DNA of 64,000 bases, from positions 114,145,900-114,209,899 of the forward strand of contig OY757025.1 of NCBI GenBank assembly GCA_963580285.1, read 5' to 3'. Positions 54,430 through 63,800 of this stretch are shown here, one piece after another (position 1 is the first letter of the stretch; every line of letters begins with the position of its first letter). This DNA comes from Lucinisca nassula. Taxonomy: Eukaryota > Mollusca > Bivalvia > Lucinida > Lucinidae. Below the pieces are notes generated by a model, which worked only from the letters and a program-made list of their open reading frames with translations, was not told where the DNA came from and made no database searches. Made by a program: the position numbers and the translations under genes.

Positions 54430-54640
54430 GTTGTTGTTGTTTTGATTTTACAGTGCTTTCAAGATTATTCACATATATCTAGCCGCTCTTTAATCAGGGG
54501 TGGGCGAAAACAAGAGTACCCGGAGAAAAACCACCTGACCTTTTGTTGCACAACTTGGCGTCCCACGTGGCATGAACCACAGCGGTAAAAGACCTAATGA
54601 TTAAGAGTCAGAGCTCTTACCCATAAGGCCATGGAGGCCC
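54430..54640 (-). mobile_element. S3 SINE
   Basis: GGGGTGGGCGAAAACAAGAG, ACCACCTGACCTTTTGTTGC and TAAGAGTCAGAGCTCTTACC match the full copy at 20050. Confidence 0.65.
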
Positions 54641-54659
54641 ATGCAATTTTATTATTATT

Positions 54660-55010
54660 ATGTTTCAGAAAAATAAGGCTTGATTGACATTACATCTGAA
54701 ATCGTCTGCTAGGCAGACAATTCACATAAAATTTAAAGTCTTTTTTCTCAAATAAAAAAGTTCTGAAGTTAGATCCTTTGGAAGCAAGGAATACACCAAA
54801 TAAATGAAAATAGCAGACTCGGTTTTATTGAGTCTGTTCATGATCAGTACTGAAATGTGCAACACCGGCCACGCCCTCTAGCACTGGCTTAAGCAGAACT
54901 CTATTTTCAAAATGATACCAAATGAACTCAATAAATAAGGCTTGACATTTCATGTGAATTGTCTGCCTAGCAGACAATTCACATGTAATGTCAAGCTTTA
55001 TTTTCTGTTT
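54660..55010. repeat. Two related palindromes (AATTGTCTGCCTAGCAGACAATT)
   Basis: The one at 54943-55002 has near-perfect ~30-bp arms (AAGGCTTGACATTTCATGTG outward). That at 54665-54735 is a decayed relative. Confidence 0.7.
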
Positions 55011-55329
55011 TACAGTCCTTTTTAGAATATTTTACATAAAATGTCATCTTTTTTTTTATGAAAAACATTTCCAATCTTTGTCTGCTCTAGAATGTTATGT
55101 AACATATGAAGGGTTGCGGTAAAATATTGCTTTAACTTACTGAAAGGAATGCATCAGGAGAGATTCAGCTCCAGCCGTTGACTCGAAAATTTTCACTCAT
55201 TTATCACTAGTACTGGTTTCAGCTTTTCATGTGCCAACAATCAAAAACGATAGATCTAAATAATACGCTACAGGCCTCATACTGAAAAAGCTTTTCTATA
55301 ACTGAAAGGCCTGATTTTGCAGCCTTAAC
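55011..55329. other. No feature recognised
   Basis: AT-rich sequence, no convincing frame. Confidence 0.4.
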
Positions 55330-55475
55330 CCTTATCCTGCTGAACACAACAACCATTACCTTTTAAAACAGTGTTGATCCAGAAGCCATCTGATCAGGAT
55401 CTACACTGTAAGGCATTTTGTGAATTAAATGAATACATTATATCAAGTAATTTGACTGACCGATAGAGATAGCTT
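55330..55475. mobile_element. Family B2 MITE with collapsed hairpin
   Basis: TTAACCCTTATCCTGCTGAA starts the element. The hairpin's left arm is mostly missing (GTTGATCCAGAAGCCATCTG). Confidence 0.58.
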
Positions 55476-55479
55476 TTTT

Positions 55480-55660
55480 ATTTGGGTTTACAGCCTTTCA
55501 AGATTATTTCACTTACATCACATCAGGGCTATCGTTAATCAGAGGCAGGCAAAAACAAGAGTATCCAGAGAAAAAGCACTAGATTTTCCATTGTATAACT
55601 TGGTGTCTCACGTGACCTGAGCGAGACACAGTTTCACGTGATAAAAATACAAGACCATGC
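55480..55660 (-). mobile_element. S3 SINE fragment
   Basis: TTTACAGCCTTTCAAGATTA and GGTGTCTCACGTGACCTGAG are S3 body blocks. The tRNA-like head is lost. Confidence 0.55.
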
Positions 55661-55759
55661 ACTTCATACACAAAAGGGGGTCAAATATTGCACATTTTAA
55701 GACATGTTAAAAACTATCTACAATAGATCCTATATTAATTTATTTTCAGCTTGCTGATT

Positions 55760-55985
55760 TAAGGGCAATGGATACACCTTCAGGGGAGACAACTCCTGCA
55801 AAAGTATTTTTGTCTCCCATGTCAACAGAGGTCAACCCTTAAAGGAAAGAATTTGCTCCTGGGGTGCAATTTCATTCCTTTAAGAGTTGACCCCTTTTTC
55901 CGTGGGACAGAGCTTATAGAAAAGAGAACAGGAAGTCCCAAAGTTGTCACCCTTTGAAAAATGGCAGCAAAATCAAGATATATAT
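55760..55985. mobile_element. Family C MITE
   Basis: TTAAGGGCAATGGATACACC at left. The core palindrome has one damaged arm (CTGGGGTGCAATTTCATTCC). The right terminal repeat is lost. Confidence 0.7.
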
Positions 55986-56089
55986 AATGGAAACATATTA
56001 AGGGAGGCACAATTTAAAAATAGTTCTGTTTCTTATATTAATAGGGATCAACACTCATAGGAACAAATAAGGTATTTTGTGATCTGTTT

Positions 56090-56395
56090 GAACTGAATTG
56101 GAGTTTAACAACCCAGTCAACACTAGTTAGATTATTTTTGAGCCGGTCAGTTTACCTATCCACACTTTTCCTGGGCAGGCTTATACATTAGTGGTTAACC
56201 AGTACAGTGCACATTCTTTCGCCAGAAACTGACAACTGCCATTCTTGAATCAGCGGAAGGGAAAGGATGACCGTAGAAAAGATTTCAAAATCAATCTCCA
56301 CGAAAGAATGCTGCGAACCCCGGCAGGTATCGGACCCGCATCCTCCTGATCACCAGTCAGACATGCATCCTACTTGAGCTACCGAGGCCAGCAGG
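56090..56395 (-). mobile_element. S4 tRNA-derived SINE, full length
   Basis: Minus orientation: tail complement TTTAACAACCCAGTCAACAC, body GCACATTCTTTCGCCAGAAA, head complement GATCACCAGTCAGACATGCA with ATCGGACCCGC at the B box. Confidence 0.75.
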
Positions 56396-56439
56396 TATTT
56401 TGTGATAAATGAAGGATAGTTTTTGTCAATTCTCTATAA

Positions 56440-56530
56440 AATCCTATGTTGTGGGTATTCATTAGAACCGCCTCGGTGAGGCGGTTCTAATGAATACCCA
56501 CAACATAGGTTTATATGGAGAAATAAGGTT
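56440..56530. repeat. Family A hairpin, perfect
   Basis: GTGGGTATTCATTAGAACCG and its exact complement enclose CCTCGGTGAGG. The palindrome extends into CCTATGTT/AACATAGG. Confidence 0.8.
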
Positions 56531-56559
56531 AACTATCCTCCAATCATCACCAATAACCC

Positions 56560-56764
56560 ACGTTATCTGTTGCTATGACACGAACTACAAATCTTCTTGG
56601 CCACAAAGCTATACGAGCCAGTGTCACAAAATACCCAGGGGAGCAAATTCTTTCCTATAAGAGAAGACTCCTATTTCAGAAAGATTTTTTAAGAAGCTTT
56701 CTCGCCTGTAAAAATGTATCAAGTCCCCTAAATAACTGCTGTTTTTCATACATAATCATTTCAT
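56560..56764. repeat. Family C core fragment in unassigned sequence
   Basis: AGCAAATTCTTTCCTATAAG at 56642 followed by AGAAGACTCC is C-like. The remainder is unassigned. Confidence 0.4.
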
Positions 56765-56949
56765 TTAAGAGGAATGGACACACCTTCAGGGGAGGCAACT
56801 CCTAAAAAAGTATTTTTGTCTCCCATGTCAATATGGGTCAACTCTTAAAGGAAAGAACAGGGCTTCTAGAAAAGCTAACAGGAAGTCCCGAAAGTTGTCT
56901 CCCTTTGCAAAATGGCAGACAAATCTGCCAGATGTTCCCAGTCCCCTTA
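56765..56949. mobile_element. Family C MITE missing its core palindrome
   Basis: It keeps both ends (TTAAGAGGAATGGACACACC and CAGATGTTCCCAGTCCCCTTAA) and arms, but passes straight from TTAAAGGAAAGAA to CAGGGCTTCTAG. The second half of the hairpin and about 45 bp are gone. Confidence 0.72.
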
Positions 56950-57149
56950 AAACTTACAAAAAATCCTACCTACAATGACAACATGGCCAATGGCCCTATA
57001 GAGCACTGCTTTAGAGCATGTATGAATGAAACAAGAAAAATTTTTGTAATATCAAGCAAACTCATGAACTGTCGAAAACCCATTCCAGCAGAATCTCGAT
57101 AATTCAAAGTTCAAAAGAAAGGTTATTTTTCTTGATATATATTTAACAA

Positions 57150-57245
57150 CCCTTTCCAGATTTTTTTCACTAATATCAAGCCAATGGTTATAATCTTAGG
57201 CAAAAACTGGTGTTCCCGCAGAAAACACCTGACCTCCGGTACATA
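57150..57245 (-). mobile_element. S3 fragment
   Basis: CCTTTCCAGATTTTTTTCAC and GCAGAAAACACCTGACCTCC are S3-like. Confidence 0.4.
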
Positions 57246-57249
57246 TACT

Positions 57250-57400
57250 TTGTGTGTTTGTCTGGAGTTTTATGGCCCACTCAACACTTTTCAGGTAACA
57301 TTTAGCTGGTCAGTTTACCTAACCAAACTTCCTGGGCAGGTTATACGTAAGTATTTAACCAGTACAGTACACTTTCTTTTTCAAGAAACTGACAATTATC
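57250..57400 (-). mobile_element. S4 SINE fragment
   Basis: GGAGTTTTATGGCCCACTCA and GGTCAGTTTACCTAACCAAA match the tail half of S4. Confidence 0.58.
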
Positions 57401-57545
57401 AGAGTTTGAATTATCGAGATTCTACAGAATTTCTAAAGTATTTCCCACCCTGAAAGATCCTATTTCTATCTGAATATCACATTGCAAAAACACACCTGTG
57501 GGACATAGTGAATTCTTTCATGGCTCCAAAACAGACATATTTTTA

Positions 57546-57784
57546 TGAGGAATGGGGACACCTGGCAGATTTTTCCACCATTTTCCAAAGGAAAACAACT
57601 TTCAGGACTTCCTGTTCGCTTTTCTATAAGCCCTGTCCAACTGAAAAAGGGGTCTACTCTTAAAGGAAAGAATTTGCTCCTCAGGAGCAAATTCTTTCCT
57701 TCAAGAGTTGACCCCTATTGACATGGGAGACAAAAATACTTTGGCAGGAGTTGCCTCCACAAAAGGTGTGTCCATTCCCCTTAA
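57546..57784. mobile_element. Family C MITE with intact palindrome
   Basis: Opposite orientation to 52149. The core CTTAAAGGAAAGAATTTGCTCC + complement is at 57658-57704. It ends ATTCCCCTTAA. Confidence 0.75.
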
Positions 57785-57789
57785 ATAGA

Positions 57790-57905
57790 AGATTTTAACT
57801 GTTTCCTTATTTCTGCATGAAATATAGATCATGTGTACTTGTAAGAACTGCCTCATAGCTATCCACAATTTATGCTTTTGAGCACAAATCAGGGTCCAGT
57901 AGTTC
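57790..57905. repeat. Degenerate family A hairpin
   Basis: TTATTTCTGCATGAAATATA, GTAAGAACTGCCTCATAG and GAGCACAAATCAG are eroded A1 blocks. Confidence 0.45.
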
Positions 57906-57974
57906 AAAGCCTCATTAGCTAAACAAGCTCGTAATTGGTCAAATTAATCACTGTTCTAGCAAGTACAATATCTA

Positions 57975-58066
57975 AAAAATAATATTTTTGCTGAAAAAAT
58001 GTGAGTAGCTTTTGCATATCTTTTGCATACGCAAAAGCTACTCACATTTTGTCAGCAAAAATATTA
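57975..58066. repeat. Near-perfect palindrome (AATATTTTTGCTGA arms)
   Basis: ATGTGAGTAGCTTTTGCAT and TGCAAAAGCTACTCACAT-type arms close on a short loop near 58022. The outer arms AATATTTTTGCTGA/TCAGCAAAAATATT extend it to ~40 bp per arm. Confidence 0.8.
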
Positions 58067-58170
58067 GTATAATTGTTTTCCCTATTGAATGATCAAAGTA
58101 TTAACGATTCATTAACTAATGACAATGTTAGTTTTGAACAACTGGCCCCTGGAAAGTAATAAATACCCCT

Positions 58171-59251
58171 GTAAAGCCCCGGTCCCACAGACCTTGCGAC
58201 TGCGATGCGACCTCTCAGCAACTGATTTCGTTGCAACTGGCCCGCGACCTTTGCAACTGTTGCACCTAAATTTGCTCCGTAAATGTGATCGCCGACCCGT
58301 CGCCGACTAGTCGGCGACCGGTCGCCGAACAATCGGCGATTAATGTTGTCCATAGTCGGCGACTGATCAGCGACTTGTCGCCGAAGAATTTGCCGTATGA
58401 TCGGCGACTGACTAGAAACAAGTAAAACATGATCGGGGACTAGTCGGCGATCAATCGGCGACTCTTCAGAGACTGGATAAAACCGATCGGCGACTTGTCG
58501 GAGACTGTTTTGCGTTTTATTTGACACAGACAAAAATAAACTAAATTTTCGACTGCAGAGAGTCTTCTCTGGGCTGCTGCAAGTCCTCGTCATCCGAAAT
58601 TGGTTTCCGAGCCTTGCTTCCCGTTTTTTTTTCGGCTGCGCCGCCGTTTTCTTTTGCCCGCCTCTCCGAACCATGTTGCCTCTTTGAAAGCTGTCGTCGA
58701 AATGATGCTAGGATGTTAACAGTTTTTTATTGTAGTTAGCACTATAATTGTTCGGTGGTTTTAACACCTTTTTACAGCTTGTCGGCGACCAGTTGCAGAC
58801 CTATCGCAGACCAATCGCCGACTTATCAGTGATCAATCTCCGACCCATCGCCGAACAGATGCCGACTGATCGCCGATAGGTCGCGGATCAGTCGGCGATC
58901 GGTCTGCGACCAGTCTCCGATAAGTTGCAATAAGGTTGCTAGAATTTACAGCCAAATTTGCATAAATTCGGTCGGGGATCGATCGGTGACTGTTCGGCGA
59001 TCGATCGGAGATTGGTCTGCGACGTCTAGAAAACCATTGCAACTAGTCTGCGATCAAAATCAGTCGCAGCCAGTCTTTTGTGCATGCACAAAAGACGATC
59101 GGCGACTAAATTTGATCGGCGACCTACCCGCGACTTTGCTGCAACCTTTATAAAACCTCCGTGCGACTTCTGCAACCGCTCCGCGATTGCCATTTTTTTT
59201 GGTCGCAGAGAGGTCGCATCGCGGTCGCAAGCTCTGTGGGACCGGGGTTTA
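58171..59251. mobile_element. 1.1-kb DNA transposon-like element G with 46-bp inverted ends
   Basis: GCCCCGGTCCCACAGACCTT starts a 46-bp terminal inverted repeat (58171-58216 against 59206-59251, about 43 matches). The interior is packed with TCGGCGAC/GTCGCCGA words at irregular ~10-20 bp spacing in both orientations. The middle (about 58510-58680) lacks these words and on the minus strand reads from an ATG (58672-58674) MVRRGGQKKTAAQPKKKR, a basic stretch that could be a remnant of a captured or ancestral gene start. The element is probably non-autonomous. Confidence 0.7.
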
Positions 59252-59254
59252 ACA

Positions 59255-59460
59255 TCATGTTAACACATCTGAAAAGAGAAAATTGGGGTTTACGGGGAAT
59301 TTGTTATTTTGCTTATTCCCGCACCAAGACATAGGTTGTAGGTGCTCGTTAGAACCGCCTCAATGAGGCGGTTCTAACGTGCACCTACAACCTATGTTTT
59401 AAGTATAAAAATTAGACTAATATAATAAATTTTCACCAGAAATTTAACCATTTTTGGAGA
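59255..59460. mobile_element. Family A MITE
   Basis: The core GTTAGAACCGCCTCAATGAG with complement is at about 59340-59390, and the arms contain ACATAGGTTGTAGGTGC and its inverse. Confidence 0.65.
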
Positions 59461-59479
59461 TAGGCAAGAATCGTATTGG

Positions 59480-59714
59480 GACAGGAAGGCCTATGTAAAC
59501 AGTGCAGACCCTGATCAGACTGCTCCTGAAGGAGCAGTCTGATCAGGGTCTACACTGTTTGCCCATCCATCTGCACCTTTTGGACTCCTAGCTGGCTCAT
59601 GAAAGCAATTTCATAATATTTTAGGAGAGTTACAGTAAGTCCTTAAGGTGTCTGAATTTTTAGGAGTTTTACGCTATGTTACACGGATGTGTTATCGTAA
59701 TAAACTCCATTTTT
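59480..59714. mobile_element. Family B4 repeat with CTGCTCC-tipped hairpin
   Basis: The hairpin at 59495-59562 pairs CAGTGCAGACCCTGATCAGA with TCTGATCAGGGTCTACACTG. The right flank (CTGCACCTTTTGGACTCCTA) is the B4 diagnostic. Confidence 0.72.
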
Positions 59715-60002
59715 ACCTATACATCACGAAAACGCGCCTTTATAAATTTGACCCCCCTAAACCCCACTTCTATATAGTAAAACAGGGGTCTTATTTTTCT
59801 TATTTCTGCTCTAAAATATAGATTGTGGGTACCCGTTAGAACCACCTCATTGAGAAGGCTCTTAATGAGGCGGTTCTAACGAGCATCCACAATCTATATT
59901 TTAAGCAGAAATAAGAAAGAGATCACAATTTTTCATCTTAAAATTTCTGTTTTTTCACCATTAAAGTTTACAATGCATTTGTATAGGCATGTTTTTGTAA
60001 TG
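59715..60002. mobile_element. Family A1 MITE
   Basis: The ends are ATCACGAAAACGCGCCTTTA and TATAGGCATGTTTTTGTAAT. The core contains an extra GAAGGCTCTTA segment that disrupts the palindrome tip. Confidence 0.75.
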
Positions 60003-60264
60003 ACATAGGTAATTATTTCATGGACTTGTTAGCCTGATGAGTTATGAGAATAAATTTTATCACAATTTGTTTGAAACAAATAGCACAAAGCATGATAAAC
60101 ATAGAATTGAACATAAAAACATAACATAGCACAAAGAACACATAAAACACACAGTACGACTATCATTATTTAAAAACCTAGTGATAAATAAATATTTATG
60201 GTATAAATGAGATATTAACTGCATATATACAACACTCTGGTGACACTGCATAATGCATATGCAG
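60003..60264. other. No feature recognised
   Basis: AT-rich. The 63-residue minus frame at 60060-60251 is Cys/Leu-rich low-complexity sequence without a recognised domain. Confidence 0.4.
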
Positions 60265-60500
60265 ATACAGTCAACCCTCGATTCCTTAGCTCAAGATGAG
60301 ACGACTTAACGAAGATATTCAAGAATATTGTCCCTATTTAATGCTGCAAGAAACAAACGTTGTGGATATTTGTTAGAATCGCCTCGGTGAGGCGATTCTA
60401 ACAAATGTCCACAACATTTGTTCCTTGCTGAGGCGATTCTAGCAAATGTCCACAACATTTGTTTCTTGGGAGTTATAAGGGAGAAAATTCCGTTATTACC
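60265..60500. mobile_element. Family A3 MITE with partly repeated hairpin
   Basis: CAGTCAACCCTCGATTCCTT starts it. The hairpin at 60360-60412 (GATATTTGTTAGAATCGCC and complement) is followed by a second copy of its right arm (60430-60466). Confidence 0.62.
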
Positions 60501-60529
60501 TATCATACTACTCCTTATTGGGATTCTTT

Positions 60530-60906
60530 ACAGTGGCAGATTCACTATAGTGGCAGATTCACTATAGTGGCAAATTTCACTGTAGTGGCAAATTCACTAT
60601 AGCAGCAAATTTCACTATAATGGCAAATTTCACTATAGCAGCAAATTCACTACAGCAGCAAATTCACTATAGTGGCAAATTCACTATAGTGGCAAATTTC
60701 ACTTTAACAGCAAATTCACTATAGCAGCAAATTTTACTATAGTGGCAAATTCACTATAGTGGCTAAATTCACTTAAGTGGCAAATTTTACTATAGTGGCA
60801 AATTCACTATAGCGGTAAATTTTACTATAGTGGCAAATTCACTATAGCGACAAATTTCACTATAGCAGCAAATTCACTATAGCGGCAAATTCACTATAGC
60901 GGCAAA
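60530..60906. repeat. 16/17-bp tandem repeat (TTCACTATAGTGGCAAA)
   Basis: About 22 copies, each with the 8-bp palindrome ACTATAGT or its ACTATAGC variants, with GTGGC, GCAGC and GCGGC alternatives. Confidence 0.92.
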
Positions 60907-61651
60907 TTGTTAGGGAACAAATACTGTCGTTATAACGAGTTTTCTCTGTATATACCATAAGTCTTGATAGAGACTTTGTTGTTGTTATTTCATATGCAAA
61001 GGCCTCATTTCCCCTTGTAAGGCTCGATCACAGTTTCTATATACATTGGCAGACTTTGAACCAGATTTTTTTTTAACTTTTTTTTTTGACACAAACACTC
61101 AAAAGATTCAGCGAAAAAATATGAGCTCACACTTTGCAAACATCTTAAGAAAGACATCTGTTTTACACGGCCTGATTCAGTTAGACCGGGTCAGCACAAT
61201 CAATCTTAGCTGAATTCCAAACTGTTTAATTCGGAACTGATTTCAAATTCAATTTTTCCCTGCTATCAAATTTAACAAAACAGCCTTTGGAACAACACAT
61301 GCAAACAAACAATCTCGTCGACTCTGACAGTGTTGAATTCAATCAGCCTTGATATCATGCACATAACCTTATGCTTCGGCGCAAGAAACTTGACATTATC
61401 ACCTAAGCATGTTTCAGCCGAAGCTAAATGGCCGTTTCCTTATGCTGACTAAAATGTAAGCTTTCTGACAAAATATTTCTTCACTTTTACAAACATGATT
61501 TTTGATCTTTAAGAACACAAACAACAACAAAAAGCTTTTTTAAAGCAGCTTCACACAATGTTTTGCACAAAAAACACAAAATGTGTTGTATTCGGTTGTA
61601 AACCAGCTTTTCTCATTTACACTATTACAAGACAATCATAGCCTTTTAAGG
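60907..61651. other. No feature recognised
   Basis: AT-rich, apparently low-copy sequence. No frame of note and no splice-bounded exon found. Confidence 0.45.
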
Positions 61652-61826
61652 TACAGTAAAATTCCTATATTAAGACCACCTTTGAACAGTCCCAAAGGTG
61701 GTCTTCCATTCAGAGACACTGGGTGTAGAAAACACAAAGAAAGAATAACTGAAACCTTCTCAATAAGCTTTTAAAAGCAGATTTAGTTGTAATTTTAGGT
61801 GCTCTTAATATCAGAATTTTACTGTA
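61652..61826. mobile_element. Family E MITE, TA-flanked
   Basis: CAGTAAAATTCCTATATTAA and CAGAATTTTACTG form the ends. The AAGACCACCTTTGAAC / CAAAGGTGGTCTT palindrome lies near the left end rather than the middle. Confidence 0.72.
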
Positions 61827-61839
61827 TATGGAAACACTC

Positions 61840-62160
61840 TAAGAGGAGATAACTCCTTCAAAATATTTTGTCTCCCTTATCAACAAGGGTCTACTTTTAA
61901 GGGGAATGGATACACCTGGCAGGTTTTTCTGCCATTTTTTTCAAAGGGAGATAACTTTCAGGACTTCGGGTTCGCTTTAGCCTTCACTATAAACACTGTC
62001 CAACAGGAGCAAATTCTTTTCTTTAAGAGTTGACCTCTATTTACATGGGAGGCAAAATTATTTTTGAAGGAGTTGCCACCCCTGAAAGTGTATCCATTCC
62101 CCTTAAAAGAAAGAATTTGCAAATTCTTTCCTTTAAGAGTAGACCCCATTTTCTGAAGGT
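61840..62160. mobile_element. Family C MITE plus flanking C fragments
   Basis: The complete element at 61897-62105 runs from TTAAGGGGAATGGATACACC to GTATCCATTCCCCTTAA, but its core has lost the left hairpin arm. Partial C pieces adjoin on both sides (61845-61896, 62106-62155). Confidence 0.68.
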
Positions 62161-62239
62161 TTGTTTTTGGTTGGTTGGTTTGTGTAGCATTTATATAGAC
62201 AACTGTGATACAAGAAGGCATGTTTTGTTTGTGCCAAGT

Positions 62240-62400
62240 AAACGGCCCAGTCAACTCTGTTTTGGTGATATTGAACCGGTCAATTTACCTAACCAAACTT
62301 ATCCTGTAGGCAGTTAACCAGTACCATGCACATTCTTTCGCCAGAATCTGACAACTGCCCTTCTTGAATCAGCTCAAGGGCAAGAAGGACGTTTTAATCG
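62240..62400 (-). mobile_element. S4 SINE fragment
   Basis: AACGGCCCAGTCAACTCTGT and CACATTCTTTCGCCAGAATC are S4 tail and body blocks. Confidence 0.6.
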
Positions 62401-62489
62401 GAGTGATTTGATGCTTAGGACAATAAACAGGAAGTCACCAGAGTTGTCTACTTTGAAAAATTTTGTGGAAAACAAGTCAGACACATCTG

Positions 62490-62700
62490 TTCGGATACAC
62501 CTTTAATGGAGGCAGCTCCTGCAAAAGTATTTTTGTCTCCCATGGCAATAAGGGTCAACTCTTGAAAGGAAAGAATTTGCTCCTGAGGAGCAAATTCTTT
62601 CCTTTAAGAGTAGACCATTTTTTCAATGGGACTGGGCTTATAGAAAAGCGAACAGGAAGTCTCGAAAGTTATCTCGCTTTGAAAATTCTCCTTAAGGCAT
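62490..62700. mobile_element. Family C MITE with intact palindrome
   Basis: The core GGAAAGAATTTGCTCC-TGA-GGAGCAAATTCTTTCC is at about 62568-62605. The outer terminal repeats are degraded. Confidence 0.68.
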
Positions 62701-62717
62701 GATGGCAAAATCATGGG

Positions 62718-63284
62718 TATACACTCAAACTATGATGGCACGAACACAGATGGCTCGTTGACCATGGCAGTTTTTAACTCATTCTTTGAGTCCAAAGAAA
62801 ATATTTCTAAGAACTATGGATATAGATATATCTGGCATAACTTTCTTATCTTGAAAATGTGGTGTTTGTACTCATTAGAATTGCCTCATTGAGGCGATTC
62901 TAATGAGTACACACAACAAACCTTTATTTTACAGAAAATCAAAAAGATATCTAACCATGCCTTCTGACCTGGCGTTATGAATAACGTAAAAATCCCCAAA
63001 ATTCAGTAAATTTGAGTACTTGCTGTAATTCTCCTGAAATTTTAACAGTTTTGTTTCACAATCCAGCAAGGAGTCCAGAAAGTGTAGATGGAATGGCAAA
63101 CAGTGTAGACCCTGATCAGACTGCTCCTTCAGGAGCAGTCTGATCTGGGTCTGCACTGTTTGCTTAGGCCTCTCTGTACCAATACATAGGACAATTAAGG
63201 AAACCATTGGTGGCTCAAACTACCCGTCTCAAACAAATTTCTATGGTCCCAAAGGTGTCCGAGCTACTGATGATAGACAGTACA
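62718..63284. mobile_element. Family A2 MITE split by a B4 repeat
   Basis: The left part (CAAACTATGATGGCACGAAC to the A hairpin at 62860-62925 and CCATGCCTTCTGAC) and the right part (GGTGGCTCAAACTACCCGTC to GACAGTA) together match the A2 copy at 30490. Confidence 0.65.
62972..63210. mobile_element. Family B4 repeat inside A2
   Basis: The hairpin at 63095-63163 has the CTGCTCC tip. The flank TGCTGTAATTCTCCTGAAAT is the complement of the B4 flank at 59600-59650. Confidence 0.65.
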
Positions 63285-63394
63285 TTTATCTTCATAATAA
63301 AAGCTGGTTCACAACCGATAATTGCGAGGAGAGTATTTCTTATTACACATGGAATGCATAATAATGTCGTAAGAATGTAAACTGTTGTTCCAGG

Positions 63395-63407
63395 TTGATG
63401 ACGTCAC
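63395..63407. promoter_or_regulatory. CRE-type site TGATGACGTCACA
   Basis: A consensus TGACGTCA word lies in low-copy sequence. No linked exon was identified, so function is open. Confidence 0.25.
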
Positions 63408-63487
63408 AAGTTGTTGATTTCCAAGAGCCGGCATGACACGGATGACAGCGTGTTATCCAGTGTCCTGTTCTTGGGACTTGTTGTATT

Positions 63488-63800
63488 TCTGTAAAAACAC
63501 AGAAAGCCAAGTACTATCCGTTGCTGTGTTTCTGTAAATACACAAAAAGTCAGACAGTCAAGTATTATCCATTGCTGTATTTCTGTAAATACACAAAAAG
63601 TCAGACAGTCAAGTATTATCCATTGCTGTATTTCTGTAAATAAACAAAAGTATTATTCATTGCTGGGTATCTGTAAACACACAAAAAGTCAGACAGTCAA
63701 GTATTATCCATTGCTGTATTACTGTAAATGCACAAAAAGTCAGAAAGTCAAGTATTATCCCTTGGTGTATTTCTGTAAATGCACAAAAAGTCAGACAGTG
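63488..63800. repeat. 51-bp tandem repeat
   Basis: CACAAAAAGTCAGACAGTCA recurs with a 51-bp step (63541, 63592, 63680, 63731, 63782). One unit, between 63592 and 63680, is shortened by 14 bp. Frames across it are repeat artefacts. Confidence 0.88.

Noticed and set aside
58093..58674. 193-residue minus-strand open frame
   Set aside because: Most of it lies in the TCGGCGAC lattice of element G (RRQVADQSP-type translation of the repeat). Only the first ~40 residues look non-repetitive.
60060..60251. 63-residue Cys-rich minus-strand frame
   Set aside because: Irregular Cys/Phe/Leu pattern from AT-rich DNA, with no signal-peptide-like layout or homology I recognise.
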